A stretch of 64,000 nucleotides of DNA from Janthinobacterium rivuli (GCF_009208735.1 NZ_WFLJ01000006.1:124001-188000); one strand, 5' to 3'; counted from the stretch's first letter, positions 1 through 9,635 are shown. The notes: a model not told the origin generated them from the letters alone. Numbers and translations are program-made.

Positions 1-524
1 CGCTGGCCGTCGAGGTGGGCGGCGTCAGGCTGGACGACACGGTGCAGCTGGCCAGCCGCGAATTGAAACTCAACGGCGCCGGCGTGCGCTACAAGGTCAT
101 CTTCAAGGTCTACACGATCGCGCTGTACCTGCCGGAAAAGAAAACCCAGCTGGCCGACATCCTGGCGCTGGCCGGGCCGCGCCGCCTGGAAATCGTCATG
201 CTGCGCGACATCACCTCCGACGAGCTGGGCCAGGCCTTCATGCAAGGTTTGAAGCGCAGTTCCGACCAGGCCGACCGCACGCGTCTGCTGAGCCAGACGA
301 TGCAGTTCGGCGCCATGTTCGCCATGGTGCCCGGCCTGAAAAAGGGCGACATCCTGACCGTGGACTGGCTGCCGGAAGAGGGGACGTTATGCAAGCTGAA
401 CGGCAAACAGGTGGGCGACACGGTGCCGGACCTGGCTTTTTACAATGCGCTGCTGAAAATCTGGATCGGCGCCCATCCGGCCGACACCTTGTTGCGCGCG
501 CATTTGCTGGGAGACATGGCGTAA
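1..524 (+). CDS. Chalcone isomerase-like protein, 5'-truncated by the window
   Basis: The reading frame is open to the window edge and codes LAVEVGGVRL before the first possible start (GTG at 15), so the true start, probably with a signal peptide, lies upstream. The visible 170 or so residues resemble the bacterial chalcone-isomerase-like family: a conserved YKVIFKVYTIALYLP strand, an MLRDITSDEL segment near residue 65 and a long helix-rich C-terminus. Bacterial members are usually periplasmic and have no established flavonoid chemistry. No operon partner is visible because the next gene faces the opposite way. The family call is fairly sure; the function is unknown. Confidence 0.75.
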   Translation, partial: LAVEVGGVRLDDTVQLASRELKLNGAGVRYKVIFKVYTIALYLPEKKTQLADILALAGPRRLEIVMLRDITSDELGQAFMQGLKRSSDQADRTRLLSQTMQFGAMFAMVPGLKKGDILTVDWLPEEGTLCKLNGKQVGDTVPDLAFYNALLKIWIGAHPADTLLRAHLLGDMA

Positions 525-542
525 TCGCCTGGCGGCAGGCGT

Positions 543-567
543 AAAAAAAGCCGGCGCAGGCCGGCTT
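543..567 (-). terminator. Rho-independent terminator
   Basis: An 8-bp perfect stem (AAGCCGGC / GCCGGCTT, loop GCAG) is followed by a T-run when read on the minus strand. It ends the small membrane-protein gene and separates it from the convergent chalcone-isomerase-like gene. Confidence 0.75.
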
Positions 568-587
568 GTCATGTGCAACAGGCGATC

Positions 588-893
588 TCAGGCGCGCGTC
601 GACAGGGCGCGCAATTCGGCGGCATTGCTAGGCGACACGCCATCCATCTTGCCCAGGGTGCGCTTCAGGGCTTGCGCTTGACGCATCTGCTGGCGCGCCA
701 GGCGCTCTTCGCGGCTCAGTTTCGGGCGCACCACCAGCATCATGGCGCGGGCGATGCCCACCAGCAAAGGCTTGAACAGCAGGGCGAAGGCGCCCACGGC
801 GACGATCACCAGCACGAGTTGCAGGGCGTTGAGCAGGGATATCTCCAGCACGGGTGCGGATACTGCGTACAGGGCGGAGGCGAAGGTAGACAT
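588..893 (-). CDS. Small membrane protein of unknown function
   Basis: I do not recognise this 101-residue protein. I chose the ATG at 893 (MSTFASALYAVSAPVLEI) because the upstream extension to 944 runs through AT-rich promoter-like DNA and does not look like protein. One strongly hydrophobic stretch at about residues 22-55 predicts one long or two short membrane segments. It is followed by a basic, amphipathic tail (RPKLSREERLARQQMRQAQALKR) likely to lie in the cytoplasm. It stands alone between a convergent gene and a divergent LysR gene, with a good terminator behind it. Confidence 0.6.
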   Translation of the reverse strand: MSTFASALYAVSAPVLEISLLNALQLVLVIVAVGAFALLFKPLLVGIARAMMLVVRPKLSREERLARQQMRQAQALKRTLGKMDGVSPSNAAELRALSTRA

Positions 894-1085
894 ACTGTTC
901 CAGTGCATTATAGAATTTGCCAGTACTATAGTGCAGTGCAACATATAAATCTAATTCCATTTCTTGATACCAATTATATGAATCGTGAATGGAAAACTGT
1001 AATATTTTTTTACGAGTGAAAATATTCGTGCCCGGCGCGGTTTACACTCTTAAGTAATCAATTCAACTTTTATCTTGGGCTTTCC

Positions 1086-2066
1086 ATGAGTTTTCTGACG
1101 CTGGATCTGAACTTGCTGCGTGTTTTCGACGCCGTCATGACGGAACAAAACCTGACGCGCGCAGCCGGCCACCTGGCGATGACGCAGCCGGCGGTATCGA
1201 ACGCCATCAAACGCCTGCGCGAGAGCCTCGGTGACGAATTGCTGATCCGCACGGCATATGGCGTGAAACCCACGCCGCGCGCCGAAGCGCTGTGGCCGTC
1301 CGTGCGCTCGGCCCTGGCCAGCCTGGAAGCGGCCGTCACGCCGGAAACCTTCGACGTCTCGAAGACCCACGCCACGTTCCGCATGGCCATGGCCGATGCG
1401 ACGGCCGCGTTCTGGCTGCCATCCCTGATGCGCTCGATCGAACGGGAAGCGCCGGGCGTCAACGTGCGCATGATGCCGCTGACCACGCGCGAACCGCGTC
1501 CCATGCTGCTGCGCGGCGATATCGACCTGGCCGTGGGTTTCTTTCCCGGCGTGGCGGCGCAATTGTCGAGCGAAACGGGTTCGCCCATCCGCCACGAGCG
1601 CCTGTATTCCGGCAAGTATGTGTGCGTGATGCGGCGCGGCCATCCGCTGGCCGACAAGGAATTGACTCTGGATAACTACTGCGCGGCGAACCATTTATTG
1701 GTGAGCTTTTCCGGCCGCGCGCATGGCTTGATCGACGAAGCGCTGTCGCAGATCCACCGCGAGCGGCGCATCTTGCTGACGGTCAACCAGTTCTTCACGG
1801 CAGGGCGCGTGGTCGCCAATTCGGACCTGATCACGGTCTTGCCGCGCCATTTGATCGCCTCGACGGGCATGACGGAGTCCCTGCTGTACAAGGATTTGCC
1901 GTTGACCCTGCCGGCCGTCCACCTGGACATGCTGTGGCACGAGCGCGACGCCCGCAGCCCCGCCCACAAATGGCTGCGTAATCATCTGGAAAGCATGAAC
2001 ACGCCCACCTTGCGCACGGCCACGGCGGCCGGCGGCGGCGTGGCGCCCAAGCCGCATATCGAATAA
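1086..2066 (+). CDS. LysR-family transcriptional regulator
   Basis: A 326-residue LysR-type regulator. The N-terminal winged helix-turn-helix is clear at about residues 20-45 (LTRAAGHLAMTQPAVSNAIKRLR), followed by the linker helix and a type-2 periplasmic-binding-like effector domain from about residue 90. The effector domain resembles the NodD/NahR/LinR-like branch (DIDLAVGFFPG motif near 150). Its target cannot be read from position: the divergent neighbour is only a small membrane protein and the downstream gene is convergent. It ends in a strong terminator, so it is monocistronic. The family call is firm; the ligand is unknown. Confidence 0.9.
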   Translation: MSFLTLDLNLLRVFDAVMTEQNLTRAAGHLAMTQPAVSNAIKRLRESLGDELLIRTAYGVKPTPRAEALWPSVRSALASLEAAVTPETFDVSKTHATFRMAMADATAAFWLPSLMRSIEREAPGVNVRMMPLTTREPRPMLLRGDIDLAVGFFPGVAAQLSSETGSPIRHERLYSGKYVCVMRRGHPLADKELTLDNYCAANHLLVSFSGRAHGLIDEALSQIHRERRILLTVNQFFTAGRVVANSDLITVLPRHLIASTGMTESLLYKDLPLTLPAVHLDMLWHERDARSPAHKWLRNHLESMNTPTLRTATAAGGGVAPKPHIE

Positions 2067-2083
2067 ATGATCTGCCAACACCA

Positions 2084-2120
2084 GAAAAAAACGCCTGATG
2101 AATCATCAGGCGTTTTTTTT
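2084..2120. terminator. Bidirectional rho-independent terminator
   Basis: A perfect 10-bp stem (ACGCCTGATG / CATCAGGCGT, loop AAT at 2101-2103) is flanked by A7 and T8. It serves both the LysR gene and the convergent chemotaxis receptor gene. Confidence 0.9.
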
Positions 2121-3679
2121 CATGCATGGCTGCTGGAACGGTAACCAATCCTGAAACCGCCCCAGTGCTTGCCATCAACGTGGATGGGCACGGATAAATC
2201 GTGCATGACTTCACCCGTGTCGCGTTTATACGTCTGCAATAAAAACGGCTTGGTGTTGCTGCCGCAGCGCTTGCCCGTGCGGTCGCTGAAGATGCGCTTG
2301 GTGCGGTTATGCACCATGTCGGTGGCGTAATCGCCCGTCAGCGGCTGCGAAAATTTCTTGTTGTGCGTGGGAAAATATCCATTGTTGTCGACGGCGCCCG
2401 CATACGCCAGGTGGGGCAAGGCCGCCAGCACGCCTTCCTGCAGGTCGGGCAGCACCTTGTCTGTAAATGCGTCGAACTTCGTGTTGTGCTTGGGCGGATT
2501 CGTGTTCGGGATGGGGCGGTAGTGGCGGTCAAACAGGGCTTCGCGCGTGATGCGGCCCGACGCGATGGCTTGCTCGAAGAGTTTGCCGACCTCGCGCGCG
2601 GCGCGCTGGGCCGCCTCGCGGATCTCGTCGTGCGGCGTGGCCACGCTCGATTCGCCGAGGGCGCCGGCGATCACTTCGGCCCGCTCGGCCAGGGCCATGG
2701 CCGACTGCGTGGCGCGCGGCAATTCGGCATTCGTCGACAGCATGCTGTCGCGGATTTGCAGGATGGCGTCGGCGATCAGCTGCGTCGTGTCGACGTGTTC
2801 GCGCGAGGCGCGGGCGATTTGCCCGATCTCGTCCTCGGACTCGCCCGACGATTGCTCGATGTGGCTCAGTGAAGCGTGCACGCTTTCCACATTGCGCGCC
2901 GCTTCCGTGACGCCCGCCGCCAGCGAACTCATGCCACGCGCGGCCTTTTCCGACTGTTCATTGATTTCGCGCACCATCACGCTGATTTCATCGGAAGCTT
3001 CCTTGGTGCGTTGCGCCAATTGCCGCACTTCCCCCGCCACCACGGCGAAACCGCGGCCGTGTTCGCCGGCACGCGCCGCCTCGATGGCGGCGTTCAGCGC
3101 CAGCAGGTTGGTGCGCGCGGAAATATCGGAAATGGCTTCCGTAAAGCCCGTGATGCGTTTGGATTTTTCCTGCAGGCTCAGCATGGTGCTGGAGGCGCCC
3201 TGCGCTTCCTCGCGTGCGTTATTGATGCGGCGCAAGCCCTGATCCACTTCGGCGCGCGCCGCCACGCTTTCCACGCGCACGCCGGCGGCCACCTTGGCGG
3301 CCCGTTCCGCATTGGCGGCAATCTTTTCCGTCATCGCGGCATTTTGTACGGAACTGTCGGCGATGTCGCTGGCCGTGCGCACATCGAGTTCCACCTTCTG
3401 TTTGACGGAATCGACAAAATACGAGGTTTCCGCCGCGCCGATCATGATGGCGTCGATGGCGTTGCCCACCGTGTCGGCGAACTGGTGCAAACCCGGCTCG
3501 CCGCGCGGACGGCCGGCAAAGGCCAGCAGCGCGGCGCCGATGGCTGCGGCCACGCAGGCGATCAGATAGGGATGCTCGCCACCCGCGAGCAACAGCAGAT
3601 AGGCCAGGCAACAGGCGACGGCCATGGCCAGGATCGTGAATACAAAGAAACGCACCAGCTGATGCTGCAACTGCTTCAT
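2120..3679 (-). CDS. Methyl-accepting chemotaxis protein with C-terminal sensor-like domain
   Basis: I took the ATG at 3679 ([12 protein letters not shown]), which has GGGGG just upstream, giving 519 residues. Two adjacent membrane helices (about 8-33 and 36-56) leave almost no periplasmic loop. The cytoplasmic signalling hairpin is intact, with tip residues [20 protein letters not shown] and the following [13 protein letters not shown]. After the coiled coil there is a further domain of about 130 residues (around 385-519) rich in His, Asp and aromatic residues and ending [17 protein letters not shown]. Such a C-terminal module probably senses a cytoplasmic cue. The receptor's output is expected to go to CheA/CheW. 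No che genes are nearby, so it is an orphan receptor. Confidence 0.88.
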   Translation of the reverse strand: MKQLQHQLVRFFVFTILAMAVACCLAYLLLLAGGEHPYLIACVAAAIGAALLAFAGRPRGEPGLHQFADTVGNAIDAIMIGAAETSYFVDSVKQKVELDVRTASDIADSSVQNAAMTEKIAANAERAAKVAAGVRVESVAARAEVDQGLRRINNAREEAQGASSTMLSLQEKSKRITGFTEAISDISARTNLLALNAAIEAARAGEHGRGFAVVAGEVRQLAQRTKEASDEISVMVREINEQSEKAARGMSSLAAGVTEAARNVESVHASLSHIEQSSGESEDEIGQIARASREHVDTTQLIADAILQIRDSMLSTNAELPRATQSAMALAERAEVIAGALGESSVATPHDEIREAAQRAAREVGKLFEQAIASGRITREALFDRHYRPIPNTNPPKHNTKFDAFTDKVLPDLQEGVLAALPHLAYAGAVDNNGYFPTHNKKFSQPLTGDYATDMVHNRTKRIFSDRTGKRCGSNTKPFLLQTYKRDTGEVMHDLSVPIHVDGKHWGGFRIGYRSSSHA

Positions 3680-3881
3680 TTGTCCCCCGCTGCGCAAACC
3701 CGTCACGTCCCGCCGGGGGACGTGCTGTGACCGTATGCGGGTGGGCACGATTGCCCACCTGGCACCCTGAACGTACGTCTGCGCGGCGTTTCAGGCGGCT
3801 ACCGGATAGCAGAATTGTAGTTCTACCCTACAACATTTGTTCCGATAGCTCAATCAGAAAAACGGGGCGGCTACACCAGGG
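3680..3881. other. Intergenic region, no gene seen
   Basis: About 200 bp between the receptor start and the end of the Lrp-type gene. It must carry the receptor promoter. No clear hairpin with a T-run was found for the Lrp-type gene. Confidence 0.4.
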
Positions 3882-4337
3882 TCACTTAATTGGCAATTTG
3901 GTGGTGTTTTTGACCTCTTCCATGACGGCATAAGTGTGGGTTTCCCGCACACCTTTCTGCAACAGCGTCTTGCCCAGGAATTCGCGGTAGGCGGCCATGT
4001 CCTTGACGCGCGCCTTGACCAGGTAATCGAAACCGCCGGCGACCATATGACATTCCAGTACCTCTGGAATGATTTGTACGCTATGCTTGAAGGCGTCGAA
4101 CACTTCCGGTGTCGTGCGATCGAGCACGACTTCGATGAACACCAGCAGCGACACGTCGAGCAGCTGCGGGTTCAACTGGGCCGTATAGCCCATGATGTAA
4201 CCGGATTCGTGCAACTTGCGCACGCGCTCCAGGCAGGCGGCCGGCGACAGGTTCACGCGCGCGGCCAGCTCCACATTGCTGATGCGTCCATCGCTCTGCA
4301 ATTCCATCAAGATTTTCTTACTGATCTTGTCCAGCAT
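3882..4337 (-). CDS. Lrp/AsnC-family regulator, probable putA regulator
   Basis: A 151-residue Lrp/AsnC protein. I chose the ATG at 4337 (MLDKISKKILMEL) because GGGGGTG lies 8 nt upstream; an in-frame ATG at 4343 is the alternative. The N-terminal helix-turn-helix (ISNVELAARVNLSPAACLERVRKL, about 18-42) is followed by a RAM ligand-binding domain (about 65-140) with the usual G-G-x-D-Y core (VAGGFDYLVKARV). It is transcribed divergently from putA, whose product lacks its own DNA-binding domain. In alphaproteobacteria Lrp-type PutR activates putA in response to proline, so the same role is inferred here. Confidence 0.85.
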   Translation of the reverse strand: MLDKISKKILMELQSDGRISNVELAARVNLSPAACLERVRKLHESGYIMGYTAQLNPQLLDVSLLVFIEVVLDRTTPEVFDAFKHSVQIIPEVLECHMVAGGFDYLVKARVKDMAAYREFLGKTLLQKGVRETHTYAVMEEVKNTTKLPIK

Positions 4338-4348
4338 TACCATCACCC

Positions 4349-4368
4349 CCAAAATTAATATTATTTGG
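4349..4368. promoter_or_regulatory. Candidate Lrp-type operator in the divergent promoter region
   Basis: CCAAA and TTTGG arms flank a 10-bp AT-only centre, a layout typical of Lrp-family sites. It sits directly upstream of the Lrp-type gene inside the 207-bp divergent region shared with putA. Function is inferred from symmetry and position only. Confidence 0.35.
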
Positions 4369-4544
4369 TTAAATTGTCGCATCAAAAACTATCTATTGCT
4401 AGCCCCCTGTATTACCAGAATTAATCCATAAGAATCCCCTTTACAATCGAATCATCTTAACGTCCGACTTTCTGTATTTTTTTGCACCAAAAAAGAGCAA
4501 GAATTACGTCAGTTTTCGTCCCCTTTTCCTTGTAAAGAGCACTT

Positions 4545-7500
4545 ATGCACCCTGCAGGCCCCTCGGCTTTTACCCCGATTCCTTTTGCTGCGTTCCAGGC
4601 AGAAATCCTGCCCGAAGCGACACCACAACGCGCCGCCATCACCGCCGCCTATAGGCGCGATGAGGTTTCCGCCGTGCAGTGGCTGTTGCAACAAGTCCGC
4701 CCCAGCAGCACCGAAACGACGGCCGAAGGGCAAGCCTTGGCGCACCGCCTGGTCTCGAACGTGCGCCAAAAACGCACACGCGCGTCCGGCGTCGATGCAC
4801 TGATGCACGAGTTCTCGCTATCGTCGGAAGAAGGTGTGGCATTGATGTGTCTGGCCGAAGCGCTGTTGCGTATACCCGACAGTCAAACGGCCGACCGCCT
4901 GATCGCCGACAAAATCAGCAAGGGCGACTGGAAGAAACATCTGGGCGAATCGCCGTCGCTGTTCGTCAACGCGGCCACCTGGGGCTTGCTGATCACGGGC
5001 AAACTGGTCAGTACCAGCAGCGAATCGGGCCTCGGCTCGGCCATGACCAAGCTCATCGCCAAAGGCGGCGAACCGCTGATCCGCAAAGGCGTCGACCTGG
5101 CCATGCGCATGCTGGGCAACCAGTTCGTCACGGGCCAGACCATCGAGGAAGCGTTGAAGAACAGCCGCGACAACGAAACGCGCGGCTACCGCTACTCGTA
5201 CGACATGCTGGGCGAGGCGGCCCTGACACAGCAGGACGCGGCCAACTACTACGCCTCGTACGAAACGGCGATCCATGCCATCGGCAAGGCCTCGAACGGC
5301 CGCGGCATCCGCAACGGCCCCGGCATTTCCGTGAAACTGTCGGCCCTGCACGCGCGCTACAGCCGCGCCCAGCGCGCCCGCGTCATGGAAGAATTGCTGC
5401 CGAAGGTCAAGGCGCTGCTGTTGCTGGCCAAGCAGTACAACATCGGCTTCAACATCGATGCGGAAGAGACGGATCGCCTGGAACTGTCGCTCGACCTGAT
5501 GGAAGCACTGGCCTTTGATACAGATTTGGCCGGCTTCGACGGCATCGGCTACGTGGTGCAGGCGTACCAGAAGCGTTGCCCGTTCGCCATCGATTTCCTG
5601 ATCGACCTGGCGCGCCGCAGCGGCCGCAAGTTCATGGTGCGCCTGGTGAAGGGCGCCTATTGGGATGCGGAAGTCAAACGCGCGCAAGTCGATGGCCAGG
5701 AAGGCTATCCCGTCTACACGCGCAAGGTCTACACGGACGTCTCCTACCTCGTGTGCGCGCAAAAACTGCTGGCCGCCAGCAGCCTGATCTATCCACAATT
5801 TGCCACGCACAACGCGCAAACCCTGTCGACCATTTATACCTGGGCCAAGCGCGACGGCATTACCGACTACGAATTCCAGTGCCTGCACGGCATGGGCGAG
5901 ACCTTGTACGACCAGGTCGTCGGCCCCGACAACCTCGACAAGCCGTGCCGCATCTACGCCCCCGTCGGCTCGCATGAAACCCTGCTGGCCTACCTGGTGC
6001 GCCGCCTGCTGGAAAACGGCGCCAACTCGTCGTTCGTCAACCAGATCGTCGACGAGAGCGTGGCCATCGATAGCCTGATCCGCGATCCGCTCGAGCAGGC
6101 GCGCCTGCAGGGCGGCTTGCCGCACCCGTCGATTCCGCTGCCGCTGGACATGTTTGGCGGCGAACGCAGGAACTCGGCCGGCCTGGACCTGTCGAATGAA
6201 GATACCTTGCGCACGCTGGCCACCGGCCTGGCGCAGCAGCAGACATGGCAGGCCGCGCCGCTGATCGATGGCGCTGTCAGCCTGAATGGCCCCACGCACA
6301 TGCTGCACAATCCGGCCCAGCACGATGATGTCGTGGGCAAGGTCATGGAAGCCGGTCCGGCCGACGTGGAAACGGCGCTGGCCAGCGCCAGCGCGTACGC
6401 CATGGATTGGCAAACGACGGAACCGTCGGTTCGCGCGCAAGCGTTACAACGCGCAGCCGACCTGTTCGAGGAACACCATATCGAACTGATGGCCCTGGCC
6501 GTGCGCGAAGCGGGCAAGTCCCTGCCGAACGCCATCGCGGAAATCCGCGAAGCCGTCGACTTCCTGCGCTACTACGCGGCGCAGGTGGAACACGCGCCGA
6601 ACACTCTGGCGCTCGGCCCCGTGACCTGCATCAGCCCGTGGAATTTCCCGTTGGCCATCTTTACGGGCCAGTTGGCCGCCGCCCTGGCGGCAGGCAACGT
6701 GGTGCTGGCCAAGCCGGCCGAGCAAACGCCGCTGATCGCCCATCGCGCCGTGCAGTTGCTGCATGCGGCGGGCGTGCCGCGCGGCGCGCTGCAATTTTTG
6801 CCCGGCAGCGGGGAAATCGTCGGCGCCGGCCTGTGCAATGACACGCGCGTGAAAGGCGTGATTTTCACGGGCTCGACGGAAGTGGCGCAATTGATCAACC
6901 GCAACCTGGTCGCGCGCGCCGTGGCCGAAGGCATCGACATTCCCCTGATCGCCGAAACGGGTGGCCAGAATGCCCTGATCGTCGATTCGTCCGCCTTGCC
7001 GGAACAAGTGGTGCAAGACGTCATGTCGTCCGCCTTCGACAGCGCCGGCCAGCGCTGCTCGGCCTTGCGCGTGCTGTTCCTGCAAGCGGAAATCGCCGAC
7101 AAGACCATCCACATGCTGAAAGGCGCGATGCAGGAATTGCGCGTTGGCAATCCTGACCGTCTGGCCACCGATATCGGTCCCGTCATCGATGCGGAAGCGC
7201 AAGGCAATCTGCTGGCGCACATCAACAAGATGAAAACCATGGCCATCGACCATTATTCGCTCGATTTGCCGACCGTCAAAGGCACGTTCGTTGCCCCGAC
7301 CGTGCTGGAAATCAAGTCCCTGGCACAATTGACGCAGGAAGTCTTCGGTCCCGTGCTGCACGTGATCCGCTACAAGCGGTCCGAACTGCCGCAATTGGTG
7401 CAATCGATCAATGACAGCGGTTACGGCTTGACCCTGGGCATTCATACGCGCATCGATGAAACCATCGATTTCATCACCAAGCGCGCACACGTGGGTAATA

Positions 7501-8198
7501 TTTATGTGAACCGCAACATCGTCGGCGCCGTCGTCGGCGTGCAGCCGTTCGGCGGCGAAGGCAAATCGGGGACCGGTCCGAAGGCGGGCGGCCCCCTGTA
7601 CCTGAAACGCCTGCAGCGCAATGCGCCGGCCGGCGCGCAGCACCAGCGCCAGGCGCCGCCGGCGCTCGACGCGCTGACCGTGTGGGCGAAGATGCATGGC
7701 CACGACCAGGTGCAGCAACTGGCGCAGGAATACGCGCGCACCACCTTGCTGGGCAGCACCATCGTCTTGCCAGGCCCGACAGGCGAGCGCAATACCCTGA
7801 GCTTTGCCGCGCGCGGCACGATTCTGTGCGCGGCAGCAACGTCCGGCACCTTGATGAACCAGCTGGCCGCAGTCCTGGCCACCGGTAACCAGGCCCTGGT
7901 GCTGGCGCAAGCGCCGGATCTGATCCCGGGCGACCTGCCGGCGGCGCTGAAGGATCGCATCCAGGTCGTCAGCAGCCTGGCGTCGGTCCAGCATGATTTC
8001 CAGATCGCCATGATCGAGTCCAGCCTCGATGGCCAGCTCAAACCGCTGCTGGCGGCCCGGGAAGGGGCCCTGGTGGCCACCATCGCCACCACGCAGGAGG
8101 GTGTCATCCCCCTGTGGCGCCTGGTCGCTGAGCGGGCGTTGTGCGTAAATACGACGGCGGCCGGCGGTAACGCCAGCCTGATGATGCTGAGTGTTTAA
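4545..8198 (+). CDS. putA: Bifunctional proline dehydrogenase / L-glutamate-gamma-semialdehyde dehydrogenase PutA
   Basis: Converts proline to glutamate in two steps, FAD-dependent then NAD-dependent. At 1217 residues it lacks the ribbon-helix-helix domain at the N-terminus of the roughly 1320-residue E. coli PutA. The proline dehydrogenase barrel covers about 180-520 (YSYDMLGEAA, GPGISVKLSALH, FMVRLVKGAYWDAEVKRAQ, YEFQCLHGMGE). The aldehyde dehydrogenase covers about 600-1020 (ISPWNFPLAIFTG, FTGSTEVAQ, ETGGQNALIVD) with catalytic Cys838 in AGQRCSALRV. A C-terminal extension of about 190 residues matches the type-B PutA tail. It is monocistronic, has a strong terminator, and is likely controlled by the divergent Lrp-type protein. 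Confidence 0.97.
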   Translation: MHPAGPSAFTPIPFAAFQAEILPEATPQRAAITAAYRRDEVSAVQWLLQQVRPSSTETTAEGQALAHRLVSNVRQKRTRASGVDALMHEFSLSSEEGVALMCLAEALLRIPDSQTADRLIADKISKGDWKKHLGESPSLFVNAATWGLLITGKLVSTSSESGLGSAMTKLIAKGGEPLIRKGVDLAMRMLGNQFVTGQTIEEALKNSRDNETRGYRYSYDMLGEAALTQQDAANYYASYETAIHAIGKASNGRGIRNGPGISVKLSALHARYSRAQRARVMEELLPKVKALLLLAKQYNIGFNIDAEETDRLELSLDLMEALAFDTDLAGFDGIGYVVQAYQKRCPFAIDFLIDLARRSGRKFMVRLVKGAYWDAEVKRAQVDGQEGYPVYTRKVYTDVSYLVCAQKLLAASSLIYPQFATHNAQTLSTIYTWAKRDGITDYEFQCLHGMGETLYDQVVGPDNLDKPCRIYAPVGSHETLLAYLVRRLLENGANSSFVNQIVDESVAIDSLIRDPLEQARLQGGLPHPSIPLPLDMFGGERRNSAGLDLSNEDTLRTLATGLAQQQTWQAAPLIDGAVSLNGPTHMLHNPAQHDDVVGKVMEAGPADVETALASASAYAMDWQTTEPSVRAQALQRAADLFEEHHIELMALAVREAGKSLPNAIAEIREAVDFLRYYAAQVEHAPNTLALGPVTCISPWNFPLAIFTGQLAAALAAGNVVLAKPAEQTPLIAHRAVQLLHAAGVPRGALQFLPGSGEIVGAGLCNDTRVKGVIFTGSTEVAQLINRNLVARAVAEGIDIPLIAETGGQNALIVDSSALPEQVVQDVMSSAFDSAGQRCSALRVLFLQAEIADKTIHMLKGAMQELRVGNPDRLATDIGPVIDAEAQGNLLAHINKMKTMAIDHYSLDLPTVKGTFVAPTVLEIKSLAQLTQEVFGPVLHVIRYKRSELPQLVQSINDSGYGLTLGIHTRIDETIDFITKRAHVGNIYVNRNIVGAVVGVQPFGGEGKSGTGPKAGGPLYLKRLQRNAPAGAQHQRQAPPALDALTVWAKMHGHDQVQQLAQEYARTTLLGSTIVLPGPTGERNTLSFAARGTILCAAATSGTLMNQLAAVLATGNQALVLAQAPDLIPGDLPAALKDRIQVVSSLASVQHDFQIAMIESSLDGQLKPLLAAREGALVATIATTQEGVIPLWRLVAERALCVNTTAAGGNASLMMLSV

Positions 8199-8224
8199 AA
8201 TTTAAGCAGCTGTTGAATGTAAAG

Positions 8225-8257
8225 AGGGCGGAACCAGTGGTTCTGCCCTTTTTTTAT
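8225..8257 (+). terminator. Rho-independent terminator of putA
   Basis: An 11-bp stem with one G-T pair (AGGGCGGAACC / GGTTCTGCCCT, loop AGT) followed by T7. Confidence 0.85.
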
Positions 8258-8274
8258 GCACGCTAGCTGAAAAA

Positions 8275-9051
8275 TCAGCCAGCCAGGCGCTGGCACAGCT
8301 GTTGAATCACCGTCAACGCATACGGCGAAGCGACGGTGCGCACGAAACGCATGAAGTCGACGGCCGCCTCTTCGTTGGCGTTGTCGGAAATGGTGCGCAT
8401 GACCGTAAACGGCACGCCCAGTTCAAAACACACTTGCGCCACGGCGGCGCCTTCCATTTCGACGGCCAGCAGGTCGGGGATATCGGCTTTCAGCTGCTTG
8501 ATATGCGCGGCGCTGCTGATGAACTGGTCGCCGCTGGCGATCAGGCCACGGTGTACTTGCGCGTGCTGCAAGCCAAATGCCTCGATATCGGCCACTTTCA
8601 ACACGCTGGATACGTCGTCACGCAGGAAATCGCCCGCGGCGCCGGCCAGTTGCGTGCTCAGTTCCAGATCCGTGGCGAAACGTTGCAGTCCCGTCAATGG
8701 CACTTCGAAGCGGGGAAATAGCGGTCGGGCATCCATGTCGTGCTGCAGCAGCGCTTCGGCCACGACGATATCGCCCACTTTCACGTGTTTATCCCCACTG
8801 CCGGCCACACCGGTGAAGACGATGTGGGTAACTCCGTACTTTTCCACAAGGATAGAAGCTGTCATGGCAGCGGCAACCTTGCCCAGACGCGACAGGACGC
8901 ACACAGCGTCGATATTCCACAGGGTCCCCAGGGTGTAGTCGCGCATGCCGTGCGAACGCCTCTGGGGGCCTTGCATGGCTTCTACCAGTCCCTGCTGTTC
9001 TTCGTGCAAGGCACTGATGATGCCCAAACGCATTTTTTTGTGTGATTGCAT
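8275..9051 (-). CDS. mtnN: 5'-methylthioadenosine/S-adenosylhomocysteine nucleosidase
   Basis: A 258-residue protein of the PNP/UDP phosphorylase family. It hydrolyses methylthioadenosine and S-adenosylhomocysteine to free adenine, recycling by-products of polyamine synthesis and methylation. Key elements are present: LGIISALHEEQQGL at the N-terminus, FTGVAGSGDKHVKVGDIVV, the LLAVEMEGAAVAQV active-site segment and the SDNANEEA segment carrying the catalytic Asp. The start is uncertain: ATG at 9051 or at 9033 (MRLGIISALHEE), neither with a clear Shine-Dalgarno. The gene starts at the very edge of the DnaA-box region. Confidence 0.92.
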   Translation of the reverse strand: MQSHKKMRLGIISALHEEQQGLVEAMQGPQRRSHGMRDYTLGTLWNIDAVCVLSRLGKVAAAMTASILVEKYGVTHIVFTGVAGSGDKHVKVGDIVVAEALLQHDMDARPLFPRFEVPLTGLQRFATDLELSTQLAGAAGDFLRDDVSSVLKVADIEAFGLQHAQVHRGLIASGDQFISSAAHIKQLKADIPDLLAVEMEGAAVAQVCFELGVPFTVMRTISDNANEEAAVDFMRFVRTVASPYALTVIQQLCQRLAG

Positions 9052-9171
9052 GCTGTTTTTACAGGTTTTTTGAATTGCAAGACGGTTTACAGGGCGAAAA
9101 CAGCCGTTTCGACGACTTTTCCACCGTCCGCGTTTGTCTCTGTGTTTTAAATAAAGATGTATACATAAAAA

Positions 9172-9366
9172 TAGTAGTGATAGTAAACGGCCATTTTTTT
9201 GTGGATAAGTCGGTATGCCGTATAAGAATCATCAACTTGGCGTACAAAAAAGTAGGCGCACAAGCATTGTATCCAGCGAGGACTTGTTTGGGATAAAAAT
9301 CGGCTTGTGGACAAAGATCGACTTTTCCCACATCTCATCCTGTGGATATGCAGGCACTTATCCACA
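9172..9366. repeat. Origin-like repeat unit A
   Basis: Triplet run TAGTAGTGATAGTAA at 9172-9186 after an AT-rich box (GTATACATAAAAA), 13-nt spacer, DnaA box 9200-9208, a conserved TTGTATC-GCGAGGA stretch near 9267, TTTGGGATAAAAA near 9288, and paired boxes at 9341 and 9358. The unit is repeated imperfectly at 9636 and 10099. Confidence 0.75.
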
Positions 9367-9370
9367 CCTG

Positions 9371-9398
9371 CGAGCAAAAATCGCGGTTTTTCTTGCTC
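9371..9398. other. Inverted repeat between origin-like units A and B
   Basis: GAGCAA and TTGCTC arms with A/T-rich inner flanks around CGCGG can form a hairpin. It lies just after the last DnaA box of unit A. It has no T-run suited to termination and no assigned role. Confidence 0.35.
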
Positions 9399-9635
9399 TA
9401 GTGGCATGTTTAACGTGTTTCGTCAGCACTGATCCTTGTCTGCCAATCCACCTTGAGCAAGAACGAGCGTCATTCTTTTACGGACGCCGGCATCCAGGTG
9501 ATTCTTGGAAGACGGTTTGGCAGTGGGTGGCGATGTCGCCGTTGGCTTTTTTTTTGCGGTGTTTTGCCTGTTTTTTGAAAATATCCCCGGACTTCCGCTT
9601 TTTTTGTCGGTTTACAATAGATCTATATATAAAAA

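Noticed and set aside
573..1019. 148-codon plus-strand frame opposite the small membrane protein
   Set aside because: Gln/His-rich composition typical of an antisense shadow; the minus-strand frame has a membrane segment and a terminator.
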